DNA of 64,000 nucleotides from an uncultured bacterium. Lineage in GTDB: Bacteria; Cyanobacteriota; Vampirovibrionia; Gastranaerophilales; Gastranaerophilaceae. The notes under the pieces were generated by a model, which worked only from the letters and a program-made list of their open reading frames with translations, did not search any database and had not been told where the DNA came from. Both the position numbers and the translations under genes were made by a program. Positions 1-8,282 of the stretch are shown piece after piece. The first letter of the stretch is position 1; the number at the start of each line of letters is the position of its first letter. The DNA lies in contig CASGEP010000003.1 in NCBI GenBank assembly GCA_949300515.1, positions 1 through 64,000 on the forward strand, in the 5' to 3' direction.

Positions 1-642
1 AGTATCATCGGAAATAAAACACTCGTAAGCCGCATCAAAGAGTATAACCGCTTTAAGTTCAAGCGCATAATCAACCCATTGTTTAAGCTGTTCTTTATTG
101 TATACGGCGCCTGTCGGGTTGTTTGGAGAGCAGATATAAATTATATCGGGTTTTTGGGTTTTATCGGGAAGCGGCAAAAAGCCGTTAGACTCGTTTGCAT
201 TCGCAAATATTACTTTTCGCCCCGCCATTACGTTGGTATCAACATACACGGGGTAAACAGGGTCGGGCACAAGAACGGTATTGTCGTTTGAAAATAAATC
301 CAAAATATTTCCCAAATCGCTCTTTGCACCGTCAGAGATAAATATTTCATCAATATCAAGCTCTACATTTCTCTGTTGGTAATATTTTTTAAGCGCGTTT
401 TGCAAAAATTCATAACCCTGTTCGGGTCCGTATCCGCGGAATGTTTCCTGTTTGCCCATTTCATCAACCGCAGTGTGCAGAGCATTTATGACAGCCTTAC
501 AAAGCGGCAGCGTAACATCACCTATGCCGAGTCTGATTATTTTTTTGTCGGGGTTATTTTTTGAAAACTCGTTAACTTTTTTTGCAACGGTTGAAAAAAG
601 GTAGCTTTGCTCAAGGTTAAAATAGTTTTCATTTATTTTCAT
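1..642 (-). CDS. dapL: LL-diaminopimelate aminotransferase (3' part missing)
   Basis: PLP-dependent class I aminotransferase that converts tetrahydrodipicolinate directly to LL-diaminopimelate, feeding lysine and peptidoglycan synthesis. The 214 visible residues start MKINENYF and carry the DapL hallmarks RLGIGDV (about 38-44), ETFRGYGPEQGYEF (about 67-80) and the aminotransferase motif CSPNNPTGAVYNKEQ (about 170-184). The reading frame runs off the left edge before the PLP lysine, so the rest is not visible. The start is set by the Shine-Dalgarno-like GTGAGG just upstream. DapL rather than the succinylase route is typical of Cyanobacteria, plants, Chlamydiae and some anaerobes. It is divergent from the MlaA-hydrolase gene. 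Confidence 0.93.
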   Translation of the reverse strand, partial: MKINENYFNLEQSYLFSTVAKKVNEFSKNNPDKKIIRLGIGDVTLPLCKAVINALHTAVDEMGKQETFRGYGPEQGYEFLQNALKKYYQQRNVELDIDEIFISDGAKSDLGNILDLFSNDNTVLVPDPVYPVYVDTNVMAGRKVIFANANESNGFLPLPDKTQKPDIIYICSPNNPTGAVYNKEQLKQWVDYALELKAVILFDAAYECFISDDT

Positions 643-666
643 ACATTCCTCACAGTCCGAACATTA

Positions 667-690
667 ATTATATCTTTCGCAATTATATCA
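667..690 (-). promoter_or_regulatory. Tandem -10 elements of dapL
   Basis: On the minus strand the sequence reads TGATATAAT (682-690), a perfect extended -10, followed 15 bases later by a second TATAAT (667-672). Either would give a short untranslated leader that includes the dapL Shine-Dalgarno. No convincing -35 was seen. Confidence 0.55.
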
Positions 691-777
691 TAAACAAATT
701 AATAGTCTTGTGTGCAATATATTTTATTTTTCATCTGTCTAAAATTAATCATCATTTCAAGAGAGGTCAGAGGATTA

Positions 778-2883
778 ATGAAATTATATAAACATATTGT
801 ATGCACACTTGCAGCCCTTGTACTGTTTAACACGCAGGTTTTTGCAAAAAAGACCGTAACACAGCTTCCAAAGCCGAAATATCCCGACTATGCGTATGAA
901 TTTGTCGGGAGAGATAAATTTGAAGGCTTTAATAGAAAAATGTTTGTATTTAACCAAAAATTTAACAAATATGCGCTAAAACCGGCTCATATCGTATGGG
1001 CATCCATTATGCCAAAATACGGGATGGACAGAATTCAGTGCGCATATACAAATATAGAATACCCTAAAAGACTCGTCAGCACTCTTTTACAGAGAGATTT
1101 CAAAGCGGCGGGACATGAAACGCTGAGATTTTTAACAAATACAACTCTGGGGCTTGGCGGCTTGTATGACCCAGCAGACAAATGGTTTAAACTGGAGCCG
1201 CTGAAAGAGGACGTCGCACAGGGGCTTGCAAAATGTAAAATCAAACAAGGTCCGTATCTTGTTTTGCCCTTTATTAGTTCCACTTCGCCGCGCTCGCTTC
1301 TGGGAAGTCTGATTGAATGCCCGCTTGATGCATCAATGTACATCGGAAGCCCGATAACCGCAATGGTAAAAGCGGGTCTGCTCATAAATCGCACATCTTA
1401 CGCGCAGCCCGTGATAAAAATGGTAGAGTCAAATTTTGCAGACCCCTACGACATAGCAAAAAAGCTCTGGGGGCTTGAAAGGTACATAAAAGATAATAAC
1501 TATGACAGAGAAGAAATACTTGAAAACGCGCTTAAAGAGTGCAAAGAACTGACAAAAGTAAACGAAACCCAAAAGTCGCTGAATGTCGGCGAAAAAAAAG
1601 AAACCGCAAGCAATAATCTTATTGTAGATGATGCAATAAAAGGCTATGCATGGTTTGATGACGAAAGAAACAATGTGGATTTGGCTGACAAACAGCTTAT
1701 TGCGGATATTGAACTGAAAAACTTTAACCCGCAGTGCCCCGTAACGGATGCCATGCGAACGGCGCTTTTTGATACCGCGGGACTTAAAAACAACTCAATC
1801 TGGAGCGAATTATCAATCTGGAACAGGTCGTTTGTAAAAAAAATAAAAACATCCTCAATAAACATTGACAAAAACAAAGATGACTACGGGTTCGGCTATA
1901 TTCTGCAAAAAAACAAAAATGCGCCCGTAGTAATTCTCTTTCCCTCAATCGGCGAAGGGGCGTCATCGCACCACAGTATAGTGTTTGCAAAAATGTTTTA
2001 CGACCTAGGCTACAGCGCAATAATGTTTGGCAGCCATTTTCACTGGGAATTTTTAAAGAGCATGCCTGACGGCTTTATCCCCGGAATTCCCTCAACAGAC
2101 ATTGCATATTTGAGAGAAATTACAAAAAAAGCCATAGATGAAATTGAAGAAAAACACGGGTGCAAACTCGGCGACAAAACGGTAATAGGGACGTCTTTCG
2201 GGGCATTTGCCGCACTTTTTCTTGCGGATATGGAATCAAAAGAAAACACACTTAATATCTCAAACTACATTTCGATTAATCCGCCCGTCGAGCTGCTGTA
2301 TGCAATTGATGTAATAGACAAAAACAACGACCGGTGGAAAGAAAACCCAATTGATGTCAAAAAAAGAGTAGCACTAAGCGCTTCTAAGATAATTCAGCTT
2401 GTGGAAAAAAAGAACGAAACAAAAGAAGACGAATTTAGGCTTGATTTACTACCCTTCAGTGAAGATGAAGCAAGGCTTATAACCTGTTTTGTCCTGAGGC
2501 AGAAACTCTCCGATATAGTTTTTACCCTTGAAAACACAAAAACATCAAAACGCACGGATATATACGATAAAATCAATAATATAAGCTATCTTGACTACAT
2601 TAACGACTACATAAAGAAAGACAGCCTCGAAACTCTTGAAGAAATAAACTCCAAAACAAGCCTTTATGCACTCAAGGACTATTTTATAAATAACGAAAAT
2701 TATAAAATTTACCACACCATGGATGATTATCTTATAAACCTGACCCAGCTTAAGGACTTAAGACAGTATGCGGGTGCAAAACTTGTATTATTCGACAGAG
2801 GCTCGCACCTTGGCTACCTTTACAGGGATGAATTTAAAAAGCAGCTCATAAAAGACGTTACAAAAACTAAGAACGATAATTAG
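778..2883 (+). CDS. MlaA (VacJ)-like domain fused to an alpha/beta-hydrolase
   Basis: A 701-residue exported protein. Residues 1-23 form a signal peptide (MKLYKHIV...TQVFA) without a lipobox cysteine. Residues 46-215 match MlaA, the outer-membrane component that removes mislocalised phospholipids; its signature EGFNRKMFVFNQ is at 49-60. Residues 220-370 are a linker. Residues 380-700 look like an alpha/beta-hydrolase: the strand APVVILFPS, the nucleophile elbow GTSFG (Ser473), and a C-terminal DRGSH with a candidate catalytic His677. The start at 778 follows GAGAGG; an upstream in-frame ATG at 712 has no such site and would bury the signal peptide. The two halves suggest capture of a lipid by MlaA and cleavage by the hydrolase, but the substrate is not shown. 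Its last 17 nt overlap the convergent fucosyltransferase gene. Confidence 0.85.
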   Translation: MKLYKHIVCTLAALVLFNTQVFAKKTVTQLPKPKYPDYAYEFVGRDKFEGFNRKMFVFNQKFNKYALKPAHIVWASIMPKYGMDRIQCAYTNIEYPKRLVSTLLQRDFKAAGHETLRFLTNTTLGLGGLYDPADKWFKLEPLKEDVAQGLAKCKIKQGPYLVLPFISSTSPRSLLGSLIECPLDASMYIGSPITAMVKAGLLINRTSYAQPVIKMVESNFADPYDIAKKLWGLERYIKDNNYDREEILENALKECKELTKVNETQKSLNVGEKKETASNNLIVDDAIKGYAWFDDERNNVDLADKQLIADIELKNFNPQCPVTDAMRTALFDTAGLKNNSIWSELSIWNRSFVKKIKTSSINIDKNKDDYGFGYILQKNKNAPVVILFPSIGEGASSHHSIVFAKMFYDLGYSAIMFGSHFHWEFLKSMPDGFIPGIPSTDIAYLREITKKAIDEIEEKHGCKLGDKTVIGTSFGAFAALFLADMESKENTLNISNYISINPPVELLYAIDVIDKNNDRWKENPIDVKKRVALSASKIIQLVEKKNETKEDEFRLDLLPFSEDEARLITCFVLRQKLSDIVFTLENTKTSKRTDIYDKINNISYLDYINDYIKKDSLETLEEINSKTSLYALKDYFINNENYKIYHTMDDYLINLTQLKDLRQYAGAKLVLFDRGSHLGYLYRDEFKKQLIKDVTKTKNDN

Positions 2884-3796
2884 AAAAAATCTCTTTGATT
2901 TTTTTTATACATTTTCTTTGAACAAAGGAATAAGTAAAAAATTCCCCCCTGCTCCAGCCCTTATTTACGTCTTTTCTTAGTATTTTGCCTTTGTTTTTAA
3001 AAATATCGTCAAAAAAACTTATAATCATTTCATCGTTAATTTTTTCATTCAAAACCTTTGGTGCATTGAGCATTTTTAAATATAATTCATCATTATTATC
3101 AATCTCTATAACTCTCTCCACAAGCTCATCAAGGTTTTTGCAGTCATTTGCAAAAATAAAAGCCTCAGGATTAAATTCTTCTTTTGCAAGCGGGTCGCCC
3201 CAGTATATGGGCACTGTCGCAGCAATAAACGCATCACAAATTTTCTCTGTTATATACCCGGGGGCACAGGAGTTTTCAAAAGCAATCGTAAATTTAAAAT
3301 TATTCAGATAAGAAATTTTATCGCGTACTCTTTTTCCTGTGTTATTTAAAAGAGCGCCCGAAGAATTTATTTTCTTATATTTTGAAAGCTTTTTAAAAAA
3401 ATCAATCCTTATTTCATCACAATATGCGCCGTTAGAATATAAAAAACTGCAAAACTCTCTGTTCTGGGGATTATCGGGCATTTGCGCCCGATTTCTTAAC
3501 TTGGAGAGAAAATAATACACGGGCACCCTTAAATATCTTTTGCCAAAGTCCAGATAATCAAACCCGATAGCATAGTCATATACATTAAAATCCGCAGTAA
3601 GGTTTTCTCCGCTGTAAAAAATCCTCGGGCAGGAATATTTTTCATACTCCCTTCCAAAACAAGAGCACAGCACAAAGTCGGGGTCTTTTGAATCTTCAAC
3701 AATTTCGTATTTATTCTTTAGAATATTTACAAAAAAATCATTTTCAAATGTATGTTCTTTCCAAAAATCGCAAAAATGTATTTTTATTTTTTCCAT
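2867..3796 (-). CDS. Glycosyltransferase family 10 (alpha-fucosyltransferase-like)
   Basis: 309 residues. The C-terminal half has the conserved GT10 signature at residues 169-202, including FENSCAPGYITEKICDAF and PIYWGDP, which forms the GDP-fucose binding region in alpha-1,3/1,4-fucosyltransferases such as Helicobacter FucT. The N-terminal acceptor domain is divergent, as is usual. No membrane segment or heptad tail is seen, so it is probably a cytoplasmic or peripheral enzyme decorating a surface glycan. It lies 9 nt downstream of the 2-hydroxyacid dehydrogenase gene in the same direction and overlaps the MlaA-hydrolase gene tail to tail. Sugar donor and acceptor cannot be read from sequence alone. 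Confidence 0.85.
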   Translation of the reverse strand: MEKIKIHFCDFWKEHTFENDFFVNILKNKYEIVEDSKDPDFVLCSCFGREYEKYSCPRIFYSGENLTADFNVYDYAIGFDYLDFGKRYLRVPVYYFLSKLRNRAQMPDNPQNREFCSFLYSNGAYCDEIRIDFFKKLSKYKKINSSGALLNNTGKRVRDKISYLNNFKFTIAFENSCAPGYITEKICDAFIAATVPIYWGDPLAKEEFNPEAFIFANDCKNLDELVERVIEIDNNDELYLKMLNAPKVLNEKINDEMIISFFDDIFKNKGKILRKDVNKGWSRGEFFTYSFVQRKCIKKIKEIFSNYRS

Positions 3797-3805
3797 AAAT
3801 CCCTG

Positions 3806-4750
3806 TTAAATCTTATTTATCTGATTGCCCGAAAGCCACATGTCAATATTTTCAAAAACAATTTCCGCCCTCTTTAGCATTGACTCTTTACTTGCAAAAG
3901 CAACATGAGGAGTCAAAAGAGTATTTTTAGCCCCGAGGAGCGGCTCGGACTCTTCAAGCGGAGGTTCTTTATCAAATACATCAATCGCTGCCGCCCTTAT
4001 TTTGTTGTTATTTAAAGCCTCGGCAAGAGCGCTTGACTCAACAACGCATCCGCGCGCCGTGTTGATTAAAATAGCATCTTTTTTCATATACTGCAGAGTT
4101 TGTTTATTAATAATATGTCTGGATTTTTCGCTTGCACTGCAGTGCAATGTAACAATATCCGACTGCTCCAGCATATCTTTCAGGGGAAGATAGGTTATAA
4201 TATCCGTATTTTGCTTGTTTGAAAAACCGTTATAGGCAAGTATTTTACAGCCAAAAGCACTTAAAACCCGCGCAACTCTGCTTCCTATTTTGCCGGTACC
4301 GACTATCCCGACGGTTTTCCCGCACAGTTCATTACCGATAAGCCCTTCTTTTGTGCCGTATTCTCTGCATTTTTTTTCAACCTCGCGCACGTTTCTTAAA
4401 AGCGTCAATATCATACAAATCGTAAGTTCGCACACAGACTCCGTAGAATAGCCCGAAGCATTTGAAATGTCTATTCCGAGACCTTTTGCACAACTGACAT
4501 CAAGGTGGTCAACCCCCGTAAACGCCACATTAATAAATTTCAGTCTTTTTGCGCTCGAGATAACCTCGCCCGACAGTGGCATGTTTGCAATAATTACAAT
4601 ATCGGCATCTTTAATCTGTTCTTTTTGAACCTTAATATCATCCGACCTGTTATAAACTTTAAAGCCATGTCCTTTGTCTTTAAGCTTTAAAATATAATCA
4701 TTCAATATGCTATCATCAACCCCTAAGGATTCCATTAAAACTATATTCAT
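3806..4750 (-). CDS. D-2-hydroxyacid dehydrogenase, NAD(P)-dependent
   Basis: 314 residues of the SerA/LdhA/hydroxypyruvate-reductase family. The Rossmann motif GTGKIG is at 151-156, and the catalytic Arg (TARG, R233), Glu (DKEPP, E262) and His (TPHVAF, H282) are all in place, so it should be an active oxidoreductase reducing a 2-keto acid to the D-hydroxyacid. It lacks the ACT domain of long SerA proteins, so phosphoglycerate, pyruvate or a sugar-derived keto acid are all possible. The start follows GAGGTG. It is first in a two-gene unit with the GT10 gene and divergent from pyk. Confidence 0.88.
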   Translation of the reverse strand: MNIVLMESLGVDDSILNDYILKLKDKGHGFKVYNRSDDIKVQKEQIKDADIVIIANMPLSGEVISSAKRLKFINVAFTGVDHLDVSCAKGLGIDISNASGYSTESVCELTICMILTLLRNVREVEKKCREYGTKEGLIGNELCGKTVGIVGTGKIGSRVARVLSAFGCKILAYNGFSNKQNTDIITYLPLKDMLEQSDIVTLHCSASEKSRHIINKQTLQYMKKDAILINTARGCVVESSALAEALNNNKIRAAAIDVFDKEPPLEESEPLLGAKNTLLTPHVAFASKESMLKRAEIVFENIDMWLSGNQINKI

Positions 4751-4797
4751 TTTTCACCTCGCCGCTACAAGTATATTCTACACCAATTTTTTGTTTA

Positions 4798-4806
4798 TGA
4801 TAAAAT
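4798..4806 (+). promoter_or_regulatory. Extended -10 element of pyk
   Basis: TGATAAAAT matches an extended -10 (TGn plus TAAAAT). Transcription would start near 4813, giving a leader of about 30 nt that contains the GGAGA ribosome binding site of pyk. Confidence 0.5.
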
Positions 4807-4843
4807 TATTTACACTGAAATAAACTAATGGAGAACATTTTAT

Positions 4844-6249
4844 ATGAAAAGCGAATTTTTTAAACGAACAAAAATCGTTGCCACGGTGGGTCCTGCCGTT
4901 GACAGTGAAGAAGCCATTTGCGAACTTATAAAAGCGGGCGCAAACGTTTTCAGGCTCAATACTTCCCATGGAACAATGGAAGATCACAGGGCAAAATTTG
5001 AAATGATAAGAAGCGCTGCAAACAAAATGAACACATACAGCGCGATTATGATAGACCTGCAGGGTCCAAAAATAAGAGTCGGAAACCTCAGAGAGGAAAT
5101 AGACCTCAAAAACGGACAAAAAGTTGTATTTGAACACAAAAACGAACAGGATGACACAGATATCATCCCCGTTGACTACGAAGGCATTGCAAAAGACGTT
5201 TCAAAAGGCTCCAGAATTTTGCTTGATGACGGTAAAATTGCCGCAACCGTCGATGAAGTTAAAGACAATAAAGTCTATGCGACAATCACAAACGGCGGAA
5301 TTTTAAAATCAAGAAAAGGTCTTAACATCCCCGGCTCAACGGCTTCTCTTGCGGCAGTCACCCAAAAAGACACGGAATACATAAAATTTGCGGTCAATAT
5401 GGGAGCGGACTATATCGCACTCTCTTTTGTAAGACAAAAAGAGGACGTTTTGCTTGCAAAAAAATATATACACGACAACTTGAAAAACCGCAGGCAATTG
5501 AAAATTTGAAAGAAATAATTGCCGTTGCCGATTGCATAATGGTTGCCCGCGGCGATTTGGGAATTGAGCTTTCGCCCGTCGAAGTTCCCATATGCCAAAA
5601 GTTAATCATCAGCGAATGCAATAAGCAGAAAAAGCCCGTAATTGTCGCAACTCAAATGCTTGAGTCGATGATTTACGAACCCATCCCGACAAGGGCGGAA
5701 GCATCGGATGTAGCAAACGCCATAATCGACGGGGCAGACGCAGTTATGCTGTCGGGCGAAACATCGGTCGGAAAATTTGCGACAGAGGCGGTGCAAACAA
5801 TGTCAAAAATCGCCAGAGAAACTGAATCCAGCGTATTTTACAAATTTAATAAAGACTTTGAAATGTCTGAGGATATGGCGCTTACAAGGCAGGCGATAGT
5901 TTTTGGCGCGGATAAAATGCTTAAATACGTAAATGCAAAGGCTGTTCTCAGTTTTTCACACTTTGGCTATTCAACACGCCTGATGTCAAAATTAAAACCC
6001 TCGGTACCGATTATCTTAGTATCAGATATGGAGGAAACCTGCCGTAAAATGTCGCTTGTGTGGGGCGTTTACTCATTCCGCAAAAAATGGGGCGGTATTT
6101 TGGATCAAAACCTGCTTTTGAGAATTGACGAATTTTTAATAAATGAAGTAGGTCTTAAAAAAGGCGATTATGTAGTAATTACCGCATCAGCTCCAAACCT
6201 GATTACAGGCAGAACAAACTTCGTAAGGGTACACAAAATAGGCACATAA
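4844..6249 (+). pseudogene. pyk: Pyruvate kinase gene with internal deletion/frameshift
   Basis: Two consecutive reading frames together make one pyruvate kinase. The first (4844-5509) holds the substrate and potassium region (KIVATVGPA, FRLNTSHG, DLQGPKIRVG) and the B domain up to LSFVRQKEDVLLAKKYIHDN. The second (in frame from 5482) resumes with EKPQAIENLKEIIAVAD, MVARGDLGIE, TRAEASDVANAIIDGADAVM and a complete C-terminal domain. The usual segment between them, ending in IIAK-I/IE with the catalytic lysine (Lys220 in E. coli PykF), is absent at about 5480. A deletion of about 28 nt accounts for both the missing residues and the frame change. As given, the gene cannot make an active enzyme. 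An assembly error is equally possible. An RBS (GGAGA) precedes the ATG. Confidence 0.85.
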
Positions 6250-6284
6250 AAAGTACCTTCCCCTTATTCGGGGTCAAATTAAAA

Positions 6285-6905
6285 CTAAACAACATCGTTT
6301 TTAATAAGTTCGTCTTTGATTTTATCAAGGCCGGACTTGATTATTCTTGAAATCCTTGACGATGATATTGAAAACTCATCCGATAATTCATGCAACTTCT
6401 TTTCTTTAAAAAACTTCGACTCTATTAACTCTCTCTCGCGCCTCGGGAGGGTCGATATGGCTTTTTTAATAGCTTGTGAAATTTGCTCAAATTCGCAGGA
6501 CTCCTCGGGAGTCTTTCTTAAATCCCTTACCTCATAAGGCTTATCACTGTCAAGCATTTCATCCGTGGATAAAATAGTTTTATAAATTGCCTCTCTGATA
6601 TCATTTGCCTGCGTTTCACACTCTTTTGTACTTTGGCGCACGCCTCTCCAACGGTAACGGCGCCTCAGTTCGTTGCGAATTGCCCATTTTATTGCGGTAG
6701 AAAGGTAAGACTCGTTGTATTCCGCGCCGCCATCTCGCGAGGAGAGTATATCAACCGTTTGTATGCCTATATTTACAAGCTCGTCAAACTCAATTAAATG
6801 CTGCGAAGATATACTTTTATACTCTACCTTTGCAATCTTGTTAATAAGGTCAAGATAGCTCCGTAACTTAGCATTTTTTTCAATTTTTGTTCTTATGTTT
6901 TCCAT
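6285..6905 (-). CDS. Sigma-70 family RNA polymerase sigma factor (short)
   Basis: 206 residues with a region 2-like helix set (FDELVNIGIQTV, then YLSTAIKWAIRNELRRRYRWRG at about 67-90) and a region 4 helix-turn-helix (LPRRERELIESKFFKEKKL...FSISSSRISRIIKSGLDKIK at about 155-200). Region 1 is missing and region 3 is short, as in group 3 or 4 alternative sigma factors. The basic RRRYRWRG stretch after region 2 is unusual. No anti-sigma gene adjoins it. It is divergent from rplJL and convergent with pyk, leaving 35 nt between stops. Which promoters it reads is unknown. Confidence 0.85.
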   Translation of the reverse strand: MENIRTKIEKNAKLRSYLDLINKIAKVEYKSISSQHLIEFDELVNIGIQTVDILSSRDGGAEYNESYLSTAIKWAIRNELRRRYRWRGVRQSTKECETQANDIREAIYKTILSTDEMLDSDKPYEVRDLRKTPEESCEFEQISQAIKKAISTLPRRERELIESKFFKEKKLHELSDEFSISSSRISRIIKSGLDKIKDELIKNDVV

Positions 6906-7042
6906 CTTTGTCTACCAGAGTATATATAATAACAAAAAAACTCATTTTGTCACTACTTTTTAACTAAATATTAATTATTGTTATATACAAATATATATTA
7001 ACAACTGATAACACTATATATAAAACAAATGTTACAATTTTA

Positions 7043-7071
7043 TTGACTTTATTTTTTGTTTTATATATCTT
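7043..7071 (+). promoter_or_regulatory. Candidate rplJL promoter
   Basis: TTGACT (7043-7048) and TATCTT (7066-7071) are 17 bp apart and sit just upstream of the L10 leader, so transcription would begin near 7078. The rest of the 324-nt gap between the sigma-factor gene and rplJ (6906-7042) is very AT-rich and shows nothing else I can name. Confidence 0.45.
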
Positions 7072-7082
7072 AAACTATGTAC

Positions 7083-7129
7083 CCAAGACAGTCGGTGCAT
7101 TCGCTTAATATCCGGCCCAGGTAGCAAAA
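7083..7129 (+). ncRNA. Ribosomal protein L10 leader (rplJL autoregulatory RNA)
   Basis: The blocks AAGACAGTCGGTGC (7085-7098) and GCTTAATATCCGGCCCAGG (7103-7121) match the conserved core of the L10 leader, the site bound by the L10(L12)4 complex. GTCGG (7091-7095) pairs with CCGGC (7112-7116) with one G-U wobble. The element lies 100 nt before rplJ and directly before an attenuator hairpin, so excess L10 should lower rplJL expression, as described in Bacillus subtilis. Confidence 0.85.
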
Positions 7130-7158
7130 AGTTTTAAATATAATACTCTTTTGTTATT

Positions 7159-7192
7159 GTTTTGCGTACAAATGTATTCGCAAAACTTTTTT
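7159..7192 (+). terminator. Attenuator terminator upstream of rplJ
   Basis: GTTTTGCG (7159-7166) pairs perfectly with CGCAAAAC (7179-7186) and is followed by TTTTTT. It lies between the L10 leader and rplJ, so it is placed to act as a regulated terminator. GCAAAA at 7124-7129, next to the L10 site, can pair instead with TTTTGC of the left arm (7160-7165) and act as antiterminator. Confidence 0.75.
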
Positions 7193-7229
7193 AGTTTATG
7201 CGAAATCCCTTTTAGAAAGGAGCGCAATA

Positions 7230-7751
7230 ATGTCAACAAAGGCTTTTAAAAACGAAAAAATCGAGTATTTCAAAAAGCAGTTTGAACAGGCTAAAGTTGC
7301 AATCGTTACAGACTACCGCGGTCTGAGCGTAGATGAAATCACTCAGCTTCGCCGTGCATTGCAAAAAGAAAATGCCGATTTTACCGTTACAAAAAACACT
7401 TTGTGTAAAATTGCTTCCAAAGGCACAAATTTTGAAGCTATAGAACCCCTTATGCAGGGTCCCAACGCCATAGCATTCGGTTTCGGCGATGAAGTAAGCG
7501 CAGCAAAAGTTGTTGCAAAATTCATCAAAGAAAACAAAAAAGGCGAAATTATCGGCGGAGTTATGGAAGGCAACCTTCTTAATGCCGACGAAGCTAAAAA
7601 ACTTGCAAATATGCCTTCAAGAGAAGAACTTTACGCAAAAATACTTGGCTCTATCAACTCTCCCGCTTCAGGCATTGTTTACTCTGTAAACGGTGTTATG
7701 AGCGCGTTAGTCAGAGCAATTGACGCCGTTGCAAAACAAAAAGCGTCGTAG
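7230..7751 (+). CDS. rplJ: 50S ribosomal protein L10
   Basis: 173 residues, the usual length. It forms the base of the ribosomal stalk, binding 23S rRNA through its N-terminal domain and L7/L12 dimers through its C-terminal helix. The family features AIVTDYRGLSVDEITQLRR (about 23-41), FTVTKNTL and the GPNAIAFG stretch are intact. AAAGGAG is a strong ribosome binding site 8 nt before the ATG. It is followed after 34 nt by rplL. The rplK-rplA genes that usually precede it are not here. Confidence 0.97.
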   Translation: MSTKAFKNEKIEYFKKQFEQAKVAIVTDYRGLSVDEITQLRRALQKENADFTVTKNTLCKIASKGTNFEAIEPLMQGPNAIAFGFGDEVSAAKVVAKFIKENKKGEIIGGVMEGNLLNADEAKKLANMPSREELYAKILGSINSPASGIVYSVNGVMSALVRAIDAVAKQKAS

Positions 7752-7785
7752 ATTTACAAAAAATAATTATTGAAAGGATAACAAA

Positions 7786-8166
7786 ATGAGCAACGTAGAA
7801 ACAATTTTAGAATCAATTGAAAAATTAACTCTTATCGAAGCAGCCGAACTTGTAAAAGCTATGGAAGAAAAATTCGGCGTATCTGCAGCAGCTCCCGTAG
7901 CGGTTGCAGCAGCAGCTCCCGCAGCAGGCGCAGCAGAAGGCGGCGCTGAAGAAGCAAGCGAAGTAACAGTAGTTCTCGCTTCCGCAGGCGCTAACAAAAT
8001 CCCCGTACTTAAAATCGTTCGCGAAATCACGGGTCTTGGCTTGAAAGAAGCAAAAGACTTAGTTGACGGCGCACCTAAACCGATTAAAGAAAACGTTAAA
8101 AAAGAAGAAGCTGCCGAAATGAAGAAAAAACTTGAAGAAGCAGGCGCTACTGTTGAATTAAAATAA
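7786..8166 (+). CDS. rplL: 50S ribosomal protein L7/L12
   Basis: 126 residues. The N-terminal dimerisation domain ([18 protein letters not shown]) is joined by an Ala-rich hinge (about 36-55) to the C-terminal domain that recruits translation GTPases ([20 protein letters not shown] and [14 protein letters not shown]). It is the mobile stalk protein that works with L10. GAAAGGAT is the ribosome binding site. The gene ends in a strong terminator, closing the rplJL unit. Confidence 0.97.
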   Translation: MSNVETILESIEKLTLIEAAELVKAMEEKFGVSAAAPVAVAAAAPAAGAAEGGAEEASEVTVVLASAGANKIPVLKIVREITGLGLKEAKDLVDGAPKPIKENVKKEEAAEMKKKLEEAGATVELK

Positions 8167-8197
8167 GCAGCTCCGCTAAATATCGGTATACAAAGCC

Positions 8198-8222
8198 AAA
8201 GCCGCCCAAAAGGCGGCTTTTG
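8198..8222 (+). terminator. Rho-independent terminator after rplL
   Basis: AAAGCCGCC (8198-8206), a 5-nt loop and GGCGGCTTT (8212-8220), then T-rich sequence. It closes the rplJL transcript 32 nt after the rplL stop. Confidence 0.9.
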
Positions 8223-8246
8223 TATATAAAATATAATAATTGCTTT

Positions 8247-8276
8247 TTGCATACTTTTTTATGTTTATGAGATAAT
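8247..8276 (+). promoter_or_regulatory. Promoter abutting an ATG (leaderless type)
   Basis: TTGCAT (8247-8252), then 18 bp, then GATAAT (8271-8276) with an extended -10 TG at 8268-8269. Only 6 nt separate the -10 from the ATG at 8283, so the expected transcription start falls on or next to the start codon, and no Shine-Dalgarno is present. Confidence 0.6.
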
Positions 8277-8282
8277 CAAATT

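Noticed and set aside
5480-5510. Programmed frameshift in pyk
   Set aside because: No slippery sequence is seen and a shift could not restore the missing catalytic-lysine segment.
6255-6280. CCCC/GGGG hairpin between pyk and the sigma factor gene as a terminator
   Set aside because: Only a 4-bp stem and no T-tract on the plus side; too weak to call.
7767-8252. 161-codon open frame on the minus strand over rplL
   Set aside because: It mirrors the Ala/Glu-rich codons of rplL, contains the terminator, and has no ribosome binding site. rplL itself is certain.
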